The notes under the pieces were generated by a model. The model was not told the DNA's origin. It saw nothing but the letters and a program-made list of their open reading frames with translations, and made no database searches. Shown here one piece after another: positions 40,672-49,605 of a stretch of 64,000 nucleotides of DNA. Origin of the DNA: Deltaproteobacteria bacterium. Lineage in GTDB: Bacteria > Lernaellota > Lernaellaia > JACKCT01. Both the position numbers and the translations under genes were made by a program. How positions within the stretch are numbered: the stretch's first letter is position 1; every line of letters starts with the position of its first letter. The stretch is taken from NCBI GenBank assembly GCA_020633895.1, contig JACKCT010000008.1, positions 1 through 64,000 on the forward strand, read 5' to 3'.

Positions 40672-41073
40672 TTAGAACAGCGTGTCGATCTTCGTGCCGC
40701 CGCGGGCCTTGGCGACCTTCTTGTCGCGCTCGAGGGCGGATTTGTACTCAACCGAGTAGCGTGTCCAAGGGCGCAGCTCCAGGCGGCGCTTGTCGATCAG
40801 CTTGCCGGTCCCTTCGCAGTAGCCGAACTCGCCCGTCTCGAACTTGTCGATGGCGTGCTCGATTTCCTTCAGTAATTTCCGGTCTTTATCCAACAAACGC
40901 CAGGCCAGAGCCGCCTGGGAGGCATGGTTGGCCTGATCGGCCTCGTCGCCTTCCATGCCGCCGGAGAGGCTGCCTTCGTCCAGCGTGTGGCGCGCCTTGT
41001 TGAGGATTTCGTCCCGCTTCTCGTTGAGCAGGGCCCGGAAATGCTCCAGTTCTTTCGCCGTCAATTCGGACAT
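40672..41073 (-). CDS. DksA/TraR-family regulator with one zinc cysteine
   Basis: This 133-aa protein has the DksA coiled coil with its acidic tip GDEADQANHAS (Asp43, Asp46) and the globular end FGYCEGTGKLIDKRRLELRPW. It binds RNA polymerase and modulates initiation with ppGpp. Only one of the four zinc-finger cysteines remains (Cys86), so it should not bind structural zinc. ATG 41071-41073 has GGAGG. This CEGTG form is common in deltaproteobacteria and related groups. Confidence 0.85.
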   Translation of the reverse strand: MSELTAKELEHFRALLNEKRDEILNKARHTLDEGSLSGGMEGDEADQANHASQAALAWRLLDKDRKLLKEIEHAIDKFETGEFGYCEGTGKLIDKRRLELRPWTRYSVEYKSALERDKKVAKARGGTKIDTLF

Positions 41074-41361
41074 TGGATAAAAGCCTCCAACGCGTAAATT
41101 CATCCCACATTCGGGCGTCGCTTTATAGAGGCACACCCGAATATTTTCAAGAGACTTTCGTCAAGATTCGGGAAGTTTTTGACGACAAAACCATGGCGCC
41201 TCGCAATTTTTTAGTATTTTTGGCAACTTACCGACGAATTGGCGTCGCCTTGACCGACCCGATCGGCCTGGGCAGGATAACCGCGTCGGATTCAAAGGCG
41301 TATCGAAATCCGGGATGCGGCGCGTCAAACGGCGGCAAGTCGCCCCGACGAAGGAGAAGGC

Positions 41362-42465
41362 ATGATTCGGGCGATGTTCGTCTTCGGCACGCGCCCCGAA
41401 GCGATAAAAATGGCTCCTGTCATCAAGGAGTTACGCCATCGCGGCGGCTTTCGCGTCCAGACGGTGGTCACGGCCCAGCACCGGGAGATGCTCGACCAGG
41501 TTCTGCGCCTTTTCAAGATCAAGACCGACCGCGACCTGTCCATTATGCGTCCGAACCAGACTCTGGACGGCGTCGTCGCCCGGGCCATCGAGGGCCTGGG
41601 GCAGGCCATGGACGAACTGACCCCAGACGTCGTTTTGGTCCAAGGGGACACCACCACAACCTTCGTCGGCGCCCTGGCCGCCTTCCACCGCAAGATCCCC
41701 GTCGCCCATATCGAGGCGGGGCTTCGCACCTGGGACCTGGCCTCGCCCTTCCCCGAGGAAGGCAATCGCCAGCTCACCAGCCGCCTGGCGTCGCTGCATT
41801 TCGCGCCGACGGACCGCTCCCGCAAGAACCTGATCGACGAGAACATCCCGTCCGAAAACGTCTACGTCACCGGCAACACGGTTATCGACGCCCTGCTCGA
41901 CGTGGCCGACCGGACGTATATGTTCAAGGAACCCAAGCTCAAGGATCTGCCCGGCCGAGTCCTGCTGATCACCGCCCACCGGCGCGAAAGCTTCGGCGAG
42001 CCGTTCGAGCAGATGTGCCACGCGATGAAGGACCTGGCCACCCGCTACCCCAACGCGGCGCTGGTCTACCCCGTGCATCTGAACCCGAACGTCCGCCGTC
42101 CGGTCATGGAAATCCTAGGCGGCCTGTCCAATGTGCGCCTGATCGAGCCGCTGGACTACGAGCCGTTTGTGCACCTGATGAAGGAAGCCACGGTGATCCT
42201 CACCGACTCGGGCGGCGTGCAGGAAGAAGCCCCCTCCCTGGGCAAGCCCGTCCTGGTGATGCGCGACAAAACCGAGCGCCCCGAGGGCTTGGACGCCGGA
42301 ACGGTCAAGCTGGTGGGCACGGATCGGGCGCGCATCGTGGCCGAGGTCTCGAAGTTATTCGACGACAAAACCGCCTATAGGAAGATGGCCGAAGCCAAGA
42401 ACCCCTACGGCGACGGAAAAGCCTCCCAACGCATCGCGGATATTTTGAAGAAGCGGCTGGGGTAG
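41362..42465 (+). CDS. wecB: UDP-N-acetylglucosamine 2-epimerase
   Basis: This 367-aa GT-B-fold enzyme converts UDP-GlcNAc to UDP-ManNAc for surface polysaccharide. Motifs include FGTRPEAIKMAPVI, VTAQHREMLDQ, VQGDTTT, HIEAGLRT, FPEEGNRQL and TDSGGVQEEAPSLGKPVLVMR. ATG 41362 follows AAGGAG. No polysaccharide cluster is adjacent, although an orphan polysaccharide permease lies 4 kb upstream. Confidence 0.95.
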   Translation: MIRAMFVFGTRPEAIKMAPVIKELRHRGGFRVQTVVTAQHREMLDQVLRLFKIKTDRDLSIMRPNQTLDGVVARAIEGLGQAMDELTPDVVLVQGDTTTTFVGALAAFHRKIPVAHIEAGLRTWDLASPFPEEGNRQLTSRLASLHFAPTDRSRKNLIDENIPSENVYVTGNTVIDALLDVADRTYMFKEPKLKDLPGRVLLITAHRRESFGEPFEQMCHAMKDLATRYPNAALVYPVHLNPNVRRPVMEILGGLSNVRLIEPLDYEPFVHLMKEATVILTDSGGVQEEAPSLGKPVLVMRDKTERPEGLDAGTVKLVGTDRARIVAEVSKLFDDKTAYRKMAEAKNPYGDGKASQRIADILKKRLG

Positions 42466-42559
42466 CATGGGGTTGCGGGGTGGACGAAATTCACACGTTC
42501 CCTCGACCTTCGGTCTCGTGAAACTGTGGCACCCTCGTTTGTGGGGGCTCCGAGCCGAA

Positions 42560-42594
42560 ATGCGAAGCATCTCCTAGCCCGTGGCGGCTACGGC
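42560..42594 (+). repeat. Dispersed repeat family B, copy 1
   Basis: ATGCGAAGCATC at 42560, then TAGCCCGTGGCGGCTACGGCA, matches the reverse complement of 57450-57486 over about 36 bp with few differences. It lies in the gap between wecB and the esterase-like lipoprotein gene. Confidence 0.65.
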
Positions 42595-42689
42595 ACCCTT
42601 TGCAAAACGTGCGCAATCGGGTATCAGAGGCCCCTTGCATTTGCCCGGGACCTCGGCGAAACGCCGACAATGCGGGCAGGGAGTATCCG

Positions 42690-44267
42690 TTGCGTCTCAA
42701 GCCGCGCCGAATCGTGTCGATCGTTGCCCTGGTTTGCGCCGCCGTCGCCCTGGCGGTGATGCCCGGTGCGTGCGCGAAGGGTGACTCGGTGGACGTCGAA
42801 GAGGCGCCCTGCCCCAACGAGGTCATCGTCAAGGATTTCGAGGGGCCGGTGCATATGGTGATGGGCATCGGTTTCGGCGGGCTGGCGGCGCTGGATATCG
42901 CCTTGGACCGGCCGGAATTGTTCACGACGGCGGCGTCGCTGAGCGGCCCGGTCGACCTGTCCTTGCAGCTTGCCCAGATCAAGGCCCGCCTCGACGACTT
43001 CGACAACTGGCCCGAGCGGCCCTCCCGCGCCGAATATCTGCAATTCCTGCGGGACCTGTTCGCCGCGTTCGGCAACCCCTGCTCGATCAATCCGGACAGC
43101 AAATTCTACGCCCCCACCGGCGGCTCCGCGATCGACCCGTTCAACGAGGACGGCACGATTTCCGCGATCACCTTCGAGGACGAGTCGGGATTTGACGTGG
43201 ATTTCCTGCTGGCCTTGGACGAGAACGGCAACGGCGTCCGCGACGCGGGCGAGCCGGTTCTCTGCCAGTTGGGCGAGCCGTTTGACGACACGGACGGCGA
43301 CGGCATCCGGGACGAGAACGAGGCGTTCGACGACTTCGGCCTGGACGGCGTGGACGGCACCGGCGATACCGGCGAAGGCAACGGCGAATATGACTTGAAT
43401 CCCCGCGTCGCCAATTGGCTGGCCCATGACCCGGCCACGCGCGTAGCCAACGGCGAGTTGAACACCAATTCGCTGTTCCTTGGCGCCCTGTATCTGGAAG
43501 CCGGGGCCGAGGATTTCTGGGATTTCCAGCCCCAGGCGGACGCGCTGATCGGCAAGATCGGCGAAATCTACGCCGAGGCCGACGCCCCTCCCCGGCCGAC
43601 CAAGGGCTACTGCACGCAGCTTGAAACCGGGGTCTACGACGGCTTCATCGGCGACGCGCCCTACCCGCGACGGCAGGTCTTCTTCGAGGAAAAAAGCGTG
43701 AGCCTGTCCTGGCCCGGGCAGGACGATCCGGACGACGACCATCTGGGCGACGAGGCCACCCGCGCCGCCCGGTTCTCCCACGCTCTGTCCTTCGTTTCCG
43801 CCCGCGCGGCCAACGGCTATTTCGGCGACCTCAAGGACGAGTCGGCCGCCCTGCTGGAATCGGATCGTTTCGACGCACCGTCGGTCGCGGACGGCGCCCG
43901 GCTGAACTTCAAGGTCTACCTGCCGGCCGGGTACTATGACACCAACGCCAGATTCAAGACCTACCCCATTCTCTTCGTACTCCTCGACCAAGGGCAAAGC
44001 CTCAGCGATATCCCCGAGTTGATCGAGGCCCAGGGGACGCTGGCCTCCCGTTCGCTGGCCCAGCAGGTGATCCTGGTGGCCGTGCGAGGCGAGCGCCGGG
44101 GCGACTTCGGCGGCTACAGCTTCTTCGCCGATCAAGCGGCGGACGAGGCCGGCGGCGACTACCGGGCGCTCATCCTCGACGACCTCCTCCACTATCTGGA
44201 ATCGCGCTACCGCGTGGTCATTCGCGACACGATCATCGATGTCGACGACGAAGACGACGACGAATAG
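42690..44267 (+). CDS. Esterase-like lipoprotein with permuted halves and no nucleophile Ser
   Basis: This 525-aa protein has a signal peptide ending near GACAKG. Residues about 55-100 (GIGFGGLAALDIALDRPELF...SLSGPVDL) look like the second half of an esterase D-type alpha/beta hydrolase, with Gly where the nucleophile Ser of GxSxGG belongs. The C-terminal part (YLPAGYYDTNARFKTYPILF, later LLHYLESRYRVV) looks like the first half. Between them are EF-hand-like Asp/Gly loops (DENGNGVRD, DTDGDGIRDENE). The start is TTG 42690 with GGGAG; it overlaps rimI by 29 nt. Confidence 0.65.
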   Translation: MRLKPRRIVSIVALVCAAVALAVMPGACAKGDSVDVEEAPCPNEVIVKDFEGPVHMVMGIGFGGLAALDIALDRPELFTTAASLSGPVDLSLQLAQIKARLDDFDNWPERPSRAEYLQFLRDLFAAFGNPCSINPDSKFYAPTGGSAIDPFNEDGTISAITFEDESGFDVDFLLALDENGNGVRDAGEPVLCQLGEPFDDTDGDGIRDENEAFDDFGLDGVDGTGDTGEGNGEYDLNPRVANWLAHDPATRVANGELNTNSLFLGALYLEAGAEDFWDFQPQADALIGKIGEIYAEADAPPRPTKGYCTQLETGVYDGFIGDAPYPRRQVFFEEKSVSLSWPGQDDPDDDHLGDEATRAARFSHALSFVSARAANGYFGDLKDESAALLESDRFDAPSVADGARLNFKVYLPAGYYDTNARFKTYPILFVLLDQGQSLSDIPELIEAQGTLASRSLAQQVILVAVRGERRGDFGGYSFFADQAADEAGGDYRALILDDLLHYLESRYRVVIRDTIIDVDDEDDDE

Positions 44268-44718
44268 CAGCCCCGCCTGCGTGCGCGAAGTGCGTCCTTC
44301 GGACATGGACGCGGTGCAGCGCATCGAGAACGACTGCTTCCCCGTGGCCTGGTCCCGCGCGTCGCTGGTTCAGGGGATGCGCCAGGAAAAGGCCATCTTT
44401 CTGGTTGCCGAGATCGATCGGACGGTGGTGGGGTACGCCCTGACCTGGGTGGTGCTCGACGAGGCGCACTTGCTCAAAATCGCCGTCGATCCCGGATACC
44501 AGGAGCGAGGCGTCGGCAAGCTGCTCTTGGAGCGGACCATTGAGGATACGTTGGCCCGGGACGGACGTCTGATCTATCTGGAGGTCCGCGAGGCGAACGC
44601 GCCGGCCCTGGCTCTCTACGACGGTTTCGGATTCCGCCCCATCGGGGTGCGTCGGGAGTATTACCCCGAGACCAAGGAAGACGCGACCGTCATGATTAAA
44701 TATCTGAAAGCTCCCTGA
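44239..44718 (+). CDS. rimI: GNAT N-acetyltransferase, RimI-like
   Basis: This 159-aa GNAT protein has VREVRPSDMDAVQRIE, ENDCFPVAWSRAS, the acetyl-CoA loop VDPGYQERGVGKLLL and EVREANAPALALYDGFGFRPIGVRREYY, the pattern of RimI, which acetylates the N-terminus of ribosomal protein S18. The start could be ATG 44239 (inside the previous gene) or GTG 44281; neither has a strong ribosome binding site. Confidence 0.85.
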   Translation: MSTTKTTTNSSPACVREVRPSDMDAVQRIENDCFPVAWSRASLVQGMRQEKAIFLVAEIDRTVVGYALTWVVLDEAHLLKIAVDPGYQERGVGKLLLERTIEDTLARDGRLIYLEVREANAPALALYDGFGFRPIGVRREYYPETKEDATVMIKYLKAP

Positions 44719-44907
44719 TCCCGCCCCCCAGTGTGCGCCCATCACCCTACCCCTGTTACCCACAAGCGGGCGGACGAATCACTACGCCGATCTTCTATTT
44801 GACCTAAAAACCCACTTGACTTAGATCAATTTTTATAAAAATCCATGCAGCCTGACGGGAGGTTTACCGATAGTAATGTCCGCGCGAGAATAAGGAGGTT
44901 CTCCCCC

Positions 44908-45837
44908 ATGGCTCAGATTTTCAGCTTCAATTTCGGTCTACGAAAACCCGCAATGCCGACGTACGCGAGCGACGAGGAAGTCAAGCGCGCGATCAAAAAC
45001 GAACTGGCCCGCCGTCTGAGTGACGACGACCTGGAAATCCCGCCGCTGCCCCACGTGGCGCTGCGGGTTTTGGAATTGGCCCGCAAACCCAACAGCTCGA
45101 TCGTCGAAATCACCGAGCTGATCGAAACGGATCCCCAGATCACCGCCAAAATCCTGAAGATGGCCAACAGCCCCGTTTATCGGGGGCTTCACGACGTGAC
45201 CAACATTGACACGGCCGTGGTGATGCTGGGCCTGTGGGCGGTGGCGGATCTGATCTTCGCGTTTTCGGTGCAAGGCAAGGTGTTTCGCAGCGCGCTTTTC
45301 GGCGAAGAGATGGACCGCCAGTGGGAGCACGCGGTCGGATGCGCCTACATCTCTATGGCGCTGGCCAAGGGCCTGAAGCTGCCCGGCGAGGACGTGTACG
45401 TGGGCGGCCTGCTGCATGACATCGGCAAACCGATCATGCTCAACGCCGTCGAAAACGTCTTCCGACGCAATCCCCAAAAGGTCGACCCGGCCGTGATCGA
45501 AGGCCCCTTCCTGGACGAACTGTTGGAGGAATACCACGGTCCGTTCGGCGGCCTGGTGGCGCGCCGGTGGGAGTTGCCCGAACCGCTGATCCATCCGATC
45601 GAGCGCCACCACTACCCCGACCTGGGCGGAGACGATCGCCTGACGACGATCGTGGCGGTCGCGGATCTGTTCTGCCACCGCTTCGGCATCGGGTGCGACG
45701 CGAACGAAGAACTCAACGTGGCCGACCACCCCTGGGTTCACGCCTTGGGCATCTCCCACGACGACGTGGTCAAGGTTTTCGCGTCTCTGGAAAAGGACGT
45801 CTTTGAATACGTCGAGTTCTTCAAGCAATCCGCTTAA
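44908..45837 (+). CDS. HDOD-domain protein 1
   Basis: This 309-aa signalling protein has an HDOD domain (about 35-240). It contains LPPLPHVALRVLELARKPN, IETDPQITAKILKMANSPVYRG and LLHDIGKPIML with an HD pair. HDOD proteins are non-enzymatic or weakly enzymatic regulators of motility, stress and cyclic di-GMP circuits. ATG 44908 has AAGGAGGT. The second HDOD gene follows after 262 nt and is about half identical by eye. Confidence 0.85.
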   Translation: MAQIFSFNFGLRKPAMPTYASDEEVKRAIKNELARRLSDDDLEIPPLPHVALRVLELARKPNSSIVEITELIETDPQITAKILKMANSPVYRGLHDVTNIDTAVVMLGLWAVADLIFAFSVQGKVFRSALFGEEMDRQWEHAVGCAYISMALAKGLKLPGEDVYVGGLLHDIGKPIMLNAVENVFRRNPQKVDPAVIEGPFLDELLEEYHGPFGGLVARRWELPEPLIHPIERHHYPDLGGDDRLTTIVAVADLFCHRFGIGCDANEELNVADHPWVHALGISHDDVVKVFASLEKDVFEYVEFFKQSA

Positions 45838-46099
45838 ATCCCCCGTTTGCCCATCCCGCGACCGGCGAAATCGGACCTCCTTTCGCCGGTCGCTCGCGTC
45901 GACAATCGAAATGTTTACTCCCAGGCAAAAAAATCCAAGCCGCCGGAATTCCCGAATAATTCAGTAAATACCATGAAGTACGCGACCGACGCCCGGTCAC
46001 TCGCGGACCCCGCGCCGGGTATGGCAAAAGTCACATTCCTTGTGCTTGAGCCAAACGTAACAACTGCCGATAGCTTGAATCATAAGGAGGCCGCGGAAT

Positions 46100-47047
46100 A
46101 TGGCTGGCGCGCTTGGATTTCGAGTCAACACGACGAATCAGAACTCGGATCGCTACTTGTCCCACGACGAGATCCGCAAGGTGCTCAAGCACGAGATCTC
46201 CCGACGTGTGCGCGACGACGACATGAATGTTCCCATGCTGCCTCACATCGCCACGCAGGTCATGGAACTGTCCAACAAGCCCAACAGCACCATCAAGGAG
46301 ATCACCGACCTGATCGAAACCGATCAGCAAATCTCCGCCAAGGTCATCAACGTCGCCAACAGCCCCGTGTATCGCGGCCTCCACGAGGTCACGAATATCA
46401 ACCGGGCCGTCGTGACGCTGGGCCTGCGGACCGTCTCGGACCTGATCTTCTCCTTCGCGGTGCAGGGGCGCATCTTCCGAAATCCCATGTTCGCCGAGCG
46501 CATGCAGCAGCTCTGGGAGCACTCGGTGGGTTGTGCGTTCGTGGCCTCGGAATTGGCCAAGCACTTCCAGAAGAACAAGAACAACGCCTTCATCTACGGC
46601 CTGCTGCACGACATCGGCAAACCGCTGATTCTGGACACGATCACCACACTGGTGAAACGCTTCCCGGATCGCATCGACCCGAGCATGGTGCAGGGCGAGG
46701 CCCTGGAAGAAGTGCTCGACGAATTTCACTGCGCGGTCGGCGGCCTGATCTCCCGCAAGTGGGATTTCCCCGAGCGACTGACCTCCCCCATCGTCTTCCA
46801 CCACGATCCCATCGACAAGGACGGCGCCGTGCGCGGCAACGCGCTGCTGGCCGGCGTGGCGGATCTGTTCTGCCATCGGCTGGGCGTGGGCTGCGAAGTG
46901 GACGCCGAACTCGAGCTGGAAAAGCACCCCTGGTGCCGCACGATCGGGCTGGACCCGGCCACGACCAAGATGTTGGAAAAACAAATCGGCGGCGAGGTGA
47001 TCCTGTATGTGGGATCGTTCCTCGAAGGCGGGGGCAGCAAGCCGTAA
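46100..47047 (+). CDS. HDOD-domain protein 2
   Basis: This 315-aa paralogue of the previous protein has LPMLPHIATQVMELSNKPN in spirit (VPMLPHIATQVMELSNKPN), IETDQQISAKVINVANSPVYRG and LLHDIGKPLIL. ATG 46100 has AAGGAGG. The two genes are a tandem duplication with separate leader regions, so they may be regulated separately. Confidence 0.85.
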   Translation: MAGALGFRVNTTNQNSDRYLSHDEIRKVLKHEISRRVRDDDMNVPMLPHIATQVMELSNKPNSTIKEITDLIETDQQISAKVINVANSPVYRGLHEVTNINRAVVTLGLRTVSDLIFSFAVQGRIFRNPMFAERMQQLWEHSVGCAFVASELAKHFQKNKNNAFIYGLLHDIGKPLILDTITTLVKRFPDRIDPSMVQGEALEEVLDEFHCAVGGLISRKWDFPERLTSPIVFHHDPIDKDGAVRGNALLAGVADLFCHRLGVGCEVDAELELEKHPWCRTIGLDPATTKMLEKQIGGEVILYVGSFLEGGGSKP

Positions 47048-47090
47048 AACCGCCACCGCCGCGTAGGCATCGCGAGAGGATTTTTCAGGC

Positions 47091-47120
47091 CGGCCGTTTT
47101 GGGTCGGCCGTTTGTTTTTT
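47091..47120 (+). terminator. Terminator after HDOD 2
   Basis: CGGCCG at 47091-47096 pairs with CGGCCG at 47105-47110 around an 8-nt loop, followed by TTTGTTTTTT. It is a weak but T-rich terminator that also lies at the end of the convergent phosphodiesterase gene. Confidence 0.6.
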
Positions 47121-49470
47121 ACGGATCGGTCTTGTCGGCGTCGGGACGAAAATCCGGATGAGCTTCGGTGAACTTCGCCGCCGCCTCCGTGTCCAGGGCC
47201 CGCACCGTTCTCCACGTCTTCGTCGCGTCATCCATGCGCCCGGCCTGAAAATACAACTCCGCCAGTTGAAGCTGAGTCCCCACGCGCGACGGGTCGAGCT
47301 GCGCCAACGTCTCGTACAACGGCAGCGCCTCGGCGACGCGGTCGTCCTGCACGTAGATCATCCCCAGGTGGCGCAGTGACGGCTCGAAGGTGGAATTGCG
47401 TTCCAGGGATTGGCGCAAGGCCGCGATCGCCTCGTCTTTGCGCCCGAGCTTGAGCAGCGCCATCCCCTTGTTATGCAGGCATTCGAAGTGCGCCGGATCG
47501 ACCTTGGCGGTGCGGTCGTAGAGTTCGATCGCCTTGTCCAGTTTCCCCTCGCGAAAATAGATATTGCCCAGGTTGTTGAGGGAGAATGAGTGGTCGGGGA
47601 AGCGCTCCAACGTCTCTTCGTACGCCGCTTTCGCTTCGTCGGCCTTGTCCTGAAGCTGCATCAGGTAGGCGTAGCCGTAGAAGGCATGGACATTGTCCGC
47701 GTCCAGCTTCTTGGCCTCGGCGAACAAGGCCGCCGCGGCGTCCATGTTGCCGAGTTGGGTTTCCAGATATGCCCGCGTGCCCCGCAGGACGCTCATCAGG
47801 TCGTCGCCCATGGGCGGATACTTGGGGTTGCCGTTGGGCAGCTTGGGCGGGTCGGCCTGATAGGCCTTCACCAGATCCTCGGCCTTGGTCACAGCCTCCA
47901 TCGCCCGTTCCGTTTCCCCCGTATGCACCAGCGTGTCGGCCAGCGCGGCCCAGGCTCGGGGGTCTTCGGCGTCCACCTGGACCATCTGCTCGGCGATCTT
48001 GGCGGCGCTGGCGATGTCGCCCTTCTTTCGATAGAAGTTCAGGCGGTTCATGTACGTCTCGATGGAGTCCAGGGCCGCGACTTTCTCCTCGGCCGTCTCG
48101 TCGCCGCCGATGTAGCCCAGGCTCTTGAGCTTGGCCTCCATCTCGGCGGTCATCTCCGGCGGCGCCTGGGTCACGCCGGTTTTGCGCGAGCCGTCGTTGT
48201 ACGTCGCCACGGTCGTGACCGGATGCTTCGCGACATATCGGTCCTCGAACGCGCCGGTCAGCGCCTTGCCCGCGAAATCCTCGGCCACCGGCAGCCCCAG
48301 GGCGTACAGCACCGTCGGCGCGATATCCAGGATCGACGCCCGGTCCAACTTCGTCGCCTTCTTCACGCCCGGCCCGGCCATCACGAAGATGCCCCGAGTC
48401 TTGTGCCACTTGTGGGCGACGGCCACGTCCGTGTTTTCCAGTTCCTTGAGGCGGTCGGTTTCGCTTTTGAATCCGTGATCGGACACCACCAGGACGATCG
48501 TGTTTTCGTCCAGGTCGGCGAGGAATTTGCCCAGCATTTCGTCGTTGCGTTGGTAGACCTGATTGACGGTGTCGGCGTACTTGGCGATCAGATCTTCCCG
48601 GATGCCTTCCAGGCGCGGCGGGCGATATTTCATGTAGAGATGGCTGGTCGTGTCGACGGACTCGAAGAAGATGCCGAACAGGTCCGGCTGCTCCTTCTTG
48701 TAGAGCGAGAGCCCCACGGTCTCATAGGTCTTGAGCGTGGCCAGCATGTACATGAAATGCTGAAGCGGATTGCGGAAGTTGAATTCCTGCCCGGCGCTGG
48801 CGTCGTATTCGGCCGGTGTGATGTTCATGTACCGGTCGATTTCCGATTTGGGCTGTTTGAGCGGGGCGACGATCATCGGCTCGATTTCGAACATCAGCGC
48901 TTCCGGATAGGTGCGGTGCGTGGCGGCCAGGTCGATCTTCTCCCGGCCCAGGGCGAATCCGTGAAACGCCACCTGGTCGGAAACCATGAATCCGTTGACC
49001 CGCTCGGCCGGCCAGGTCGCCCACCAACCCACGAATCCCACCTTTTTGCCCGCGTCACTCGCGATATTCCACAGGGCGGGCACCTCCCGCTTGGCGCTGG
49101 TGATGGGCAGGGGTTGGCCGGTGTTCGGATCGCGAACCATGAACCAGGTGATGCCGTGAACCTCGGGTCCGACGCCCGTGACCATGCTGGTCCAGATCAG
49201 GGGCGAGAGCAGCGGTTCGATGGACGTCAAATCCGCCCGCACGCCCCGTTCGATGAGGGATTGGAGATGGGGGAGCTTGCCTTGGGCGATCAGTTCGTCG
49301 GCCACCTCCCACGTCGCGCCGTCCAGGCCGATGATCGCCACCTTCGGCTGCGCGGTGTCTTTCCCCGTCCATTTCGCGCACCCCGGCGCCGCGAGGGCCA
49401 AAACGATCCCCAGAATCGCCGCCGTGAAATATCCGCCCAACGCGCCGAGTTTTTTGCCTCTATTTTTCAT
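47119..49470 (-). CDS. Alkaline-phosphatase-superfamily phosphodiesterase with TPR domain, lipoprotein
   Basis: This 783-aa protein has a signal and lipobox LAAPGC, then a nucleotide pyrophosphatase/phosphodiesterase-type domain: VAIIGLDGATWEVADELI (metal Asp), SPLIWTSMVTGVGPEVHGI (nucleophile Thr/Ser region), VVSDHGF and a later His. The C-terminal 300 residues are tetratricopeptide repeats (LNNLGNIYFREGKLDKAIEL). It probably cleaves phosphodiester substrates at the envelope, with the TPRs docking partners. ATG 49468-49470 begins the signal peptide. It is divergent from the porin gene. Confidence 0.8.
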   Translation of the reverse strand: MKNRGKKLGALGGYFTAAILGIVLALAAPGCAKWTGKDTAQPKVAIIGLDGATWEVADELIAQGKLPHLQSLIERGVRADLTSIEPLLSPLIWTSMVTGVGPEVHGITWFMVRDPNTGQPLPITSAKREVPALWNIASDAGKKVGFVGWWATWPAERVNGFMVSDQVAFHGFALGREKIDLAATHRTYPEALMFEIEPMIVAPLKQPKSEIDRYMNITPAEYDASAGQEFNFRNPLQHFMYMLATLKTYETVGLSLYKKEQPDLFGIFFESVDTTSHLYMKYRPPRLEGIREDLIAKYADTVNQVYQRNDEMLGKFLADLDENTIVLVVSDHGFKSETDRLKELENTDVAVAHKWHKTRGIFVMAGPGVKKATKLDRASILDIAPTVLYALGLPVAEDFAGKALTGAFEDRYVAKHPVTTVATYNDGSRKTGVTQAPPEMTAEMEAKLKSLGYIGGDETAEEKVAALDSIETYMNRLNFYRKKGDIASAAKIAEQMVQVDAEDPRAWAALADTLVHTGETERAMEAVTKAEDLVKAYQADPPKLPNGNPKYPPMGDDLMSVLRGTRAYLETQLGNMDAAAALFAEAKKLDADNVHAFYGYAYLMQLQDKADEAKAAYEETLERFPDHSFSLNNLGNIYFREGKLDKAIELYDRTAKVDPAHFECLHNKGMALLKLGRKDEAIAALRQSLERNSTFEPSLRHLGMIYVQDDRVAEALPLYETLAQLDPSRVGTQLQLAELYFQAGRMDDATKTWRTVRALDTEAAAKFTEAHPDFRPDADKTDP

Positions 49471-49605
49471 CCAAGCCGCACTCCTCGTCGGCCGCGTCCC
49501 GGCCACCGATGCCGGATGCTTGCCGACGTGTCGCCCTTCGGCCTATAAGATGAGGTCGTTTTCGACAACCCCATGAACAACTTTGGGCGATATTTCAACG
49601 AGACG

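Noticed and set aside
47590-49548. 652-codon plus-strand open frame
   Set aside because: It is antisense to the phosphodiesterase-TPR gene, which has clear motifs.
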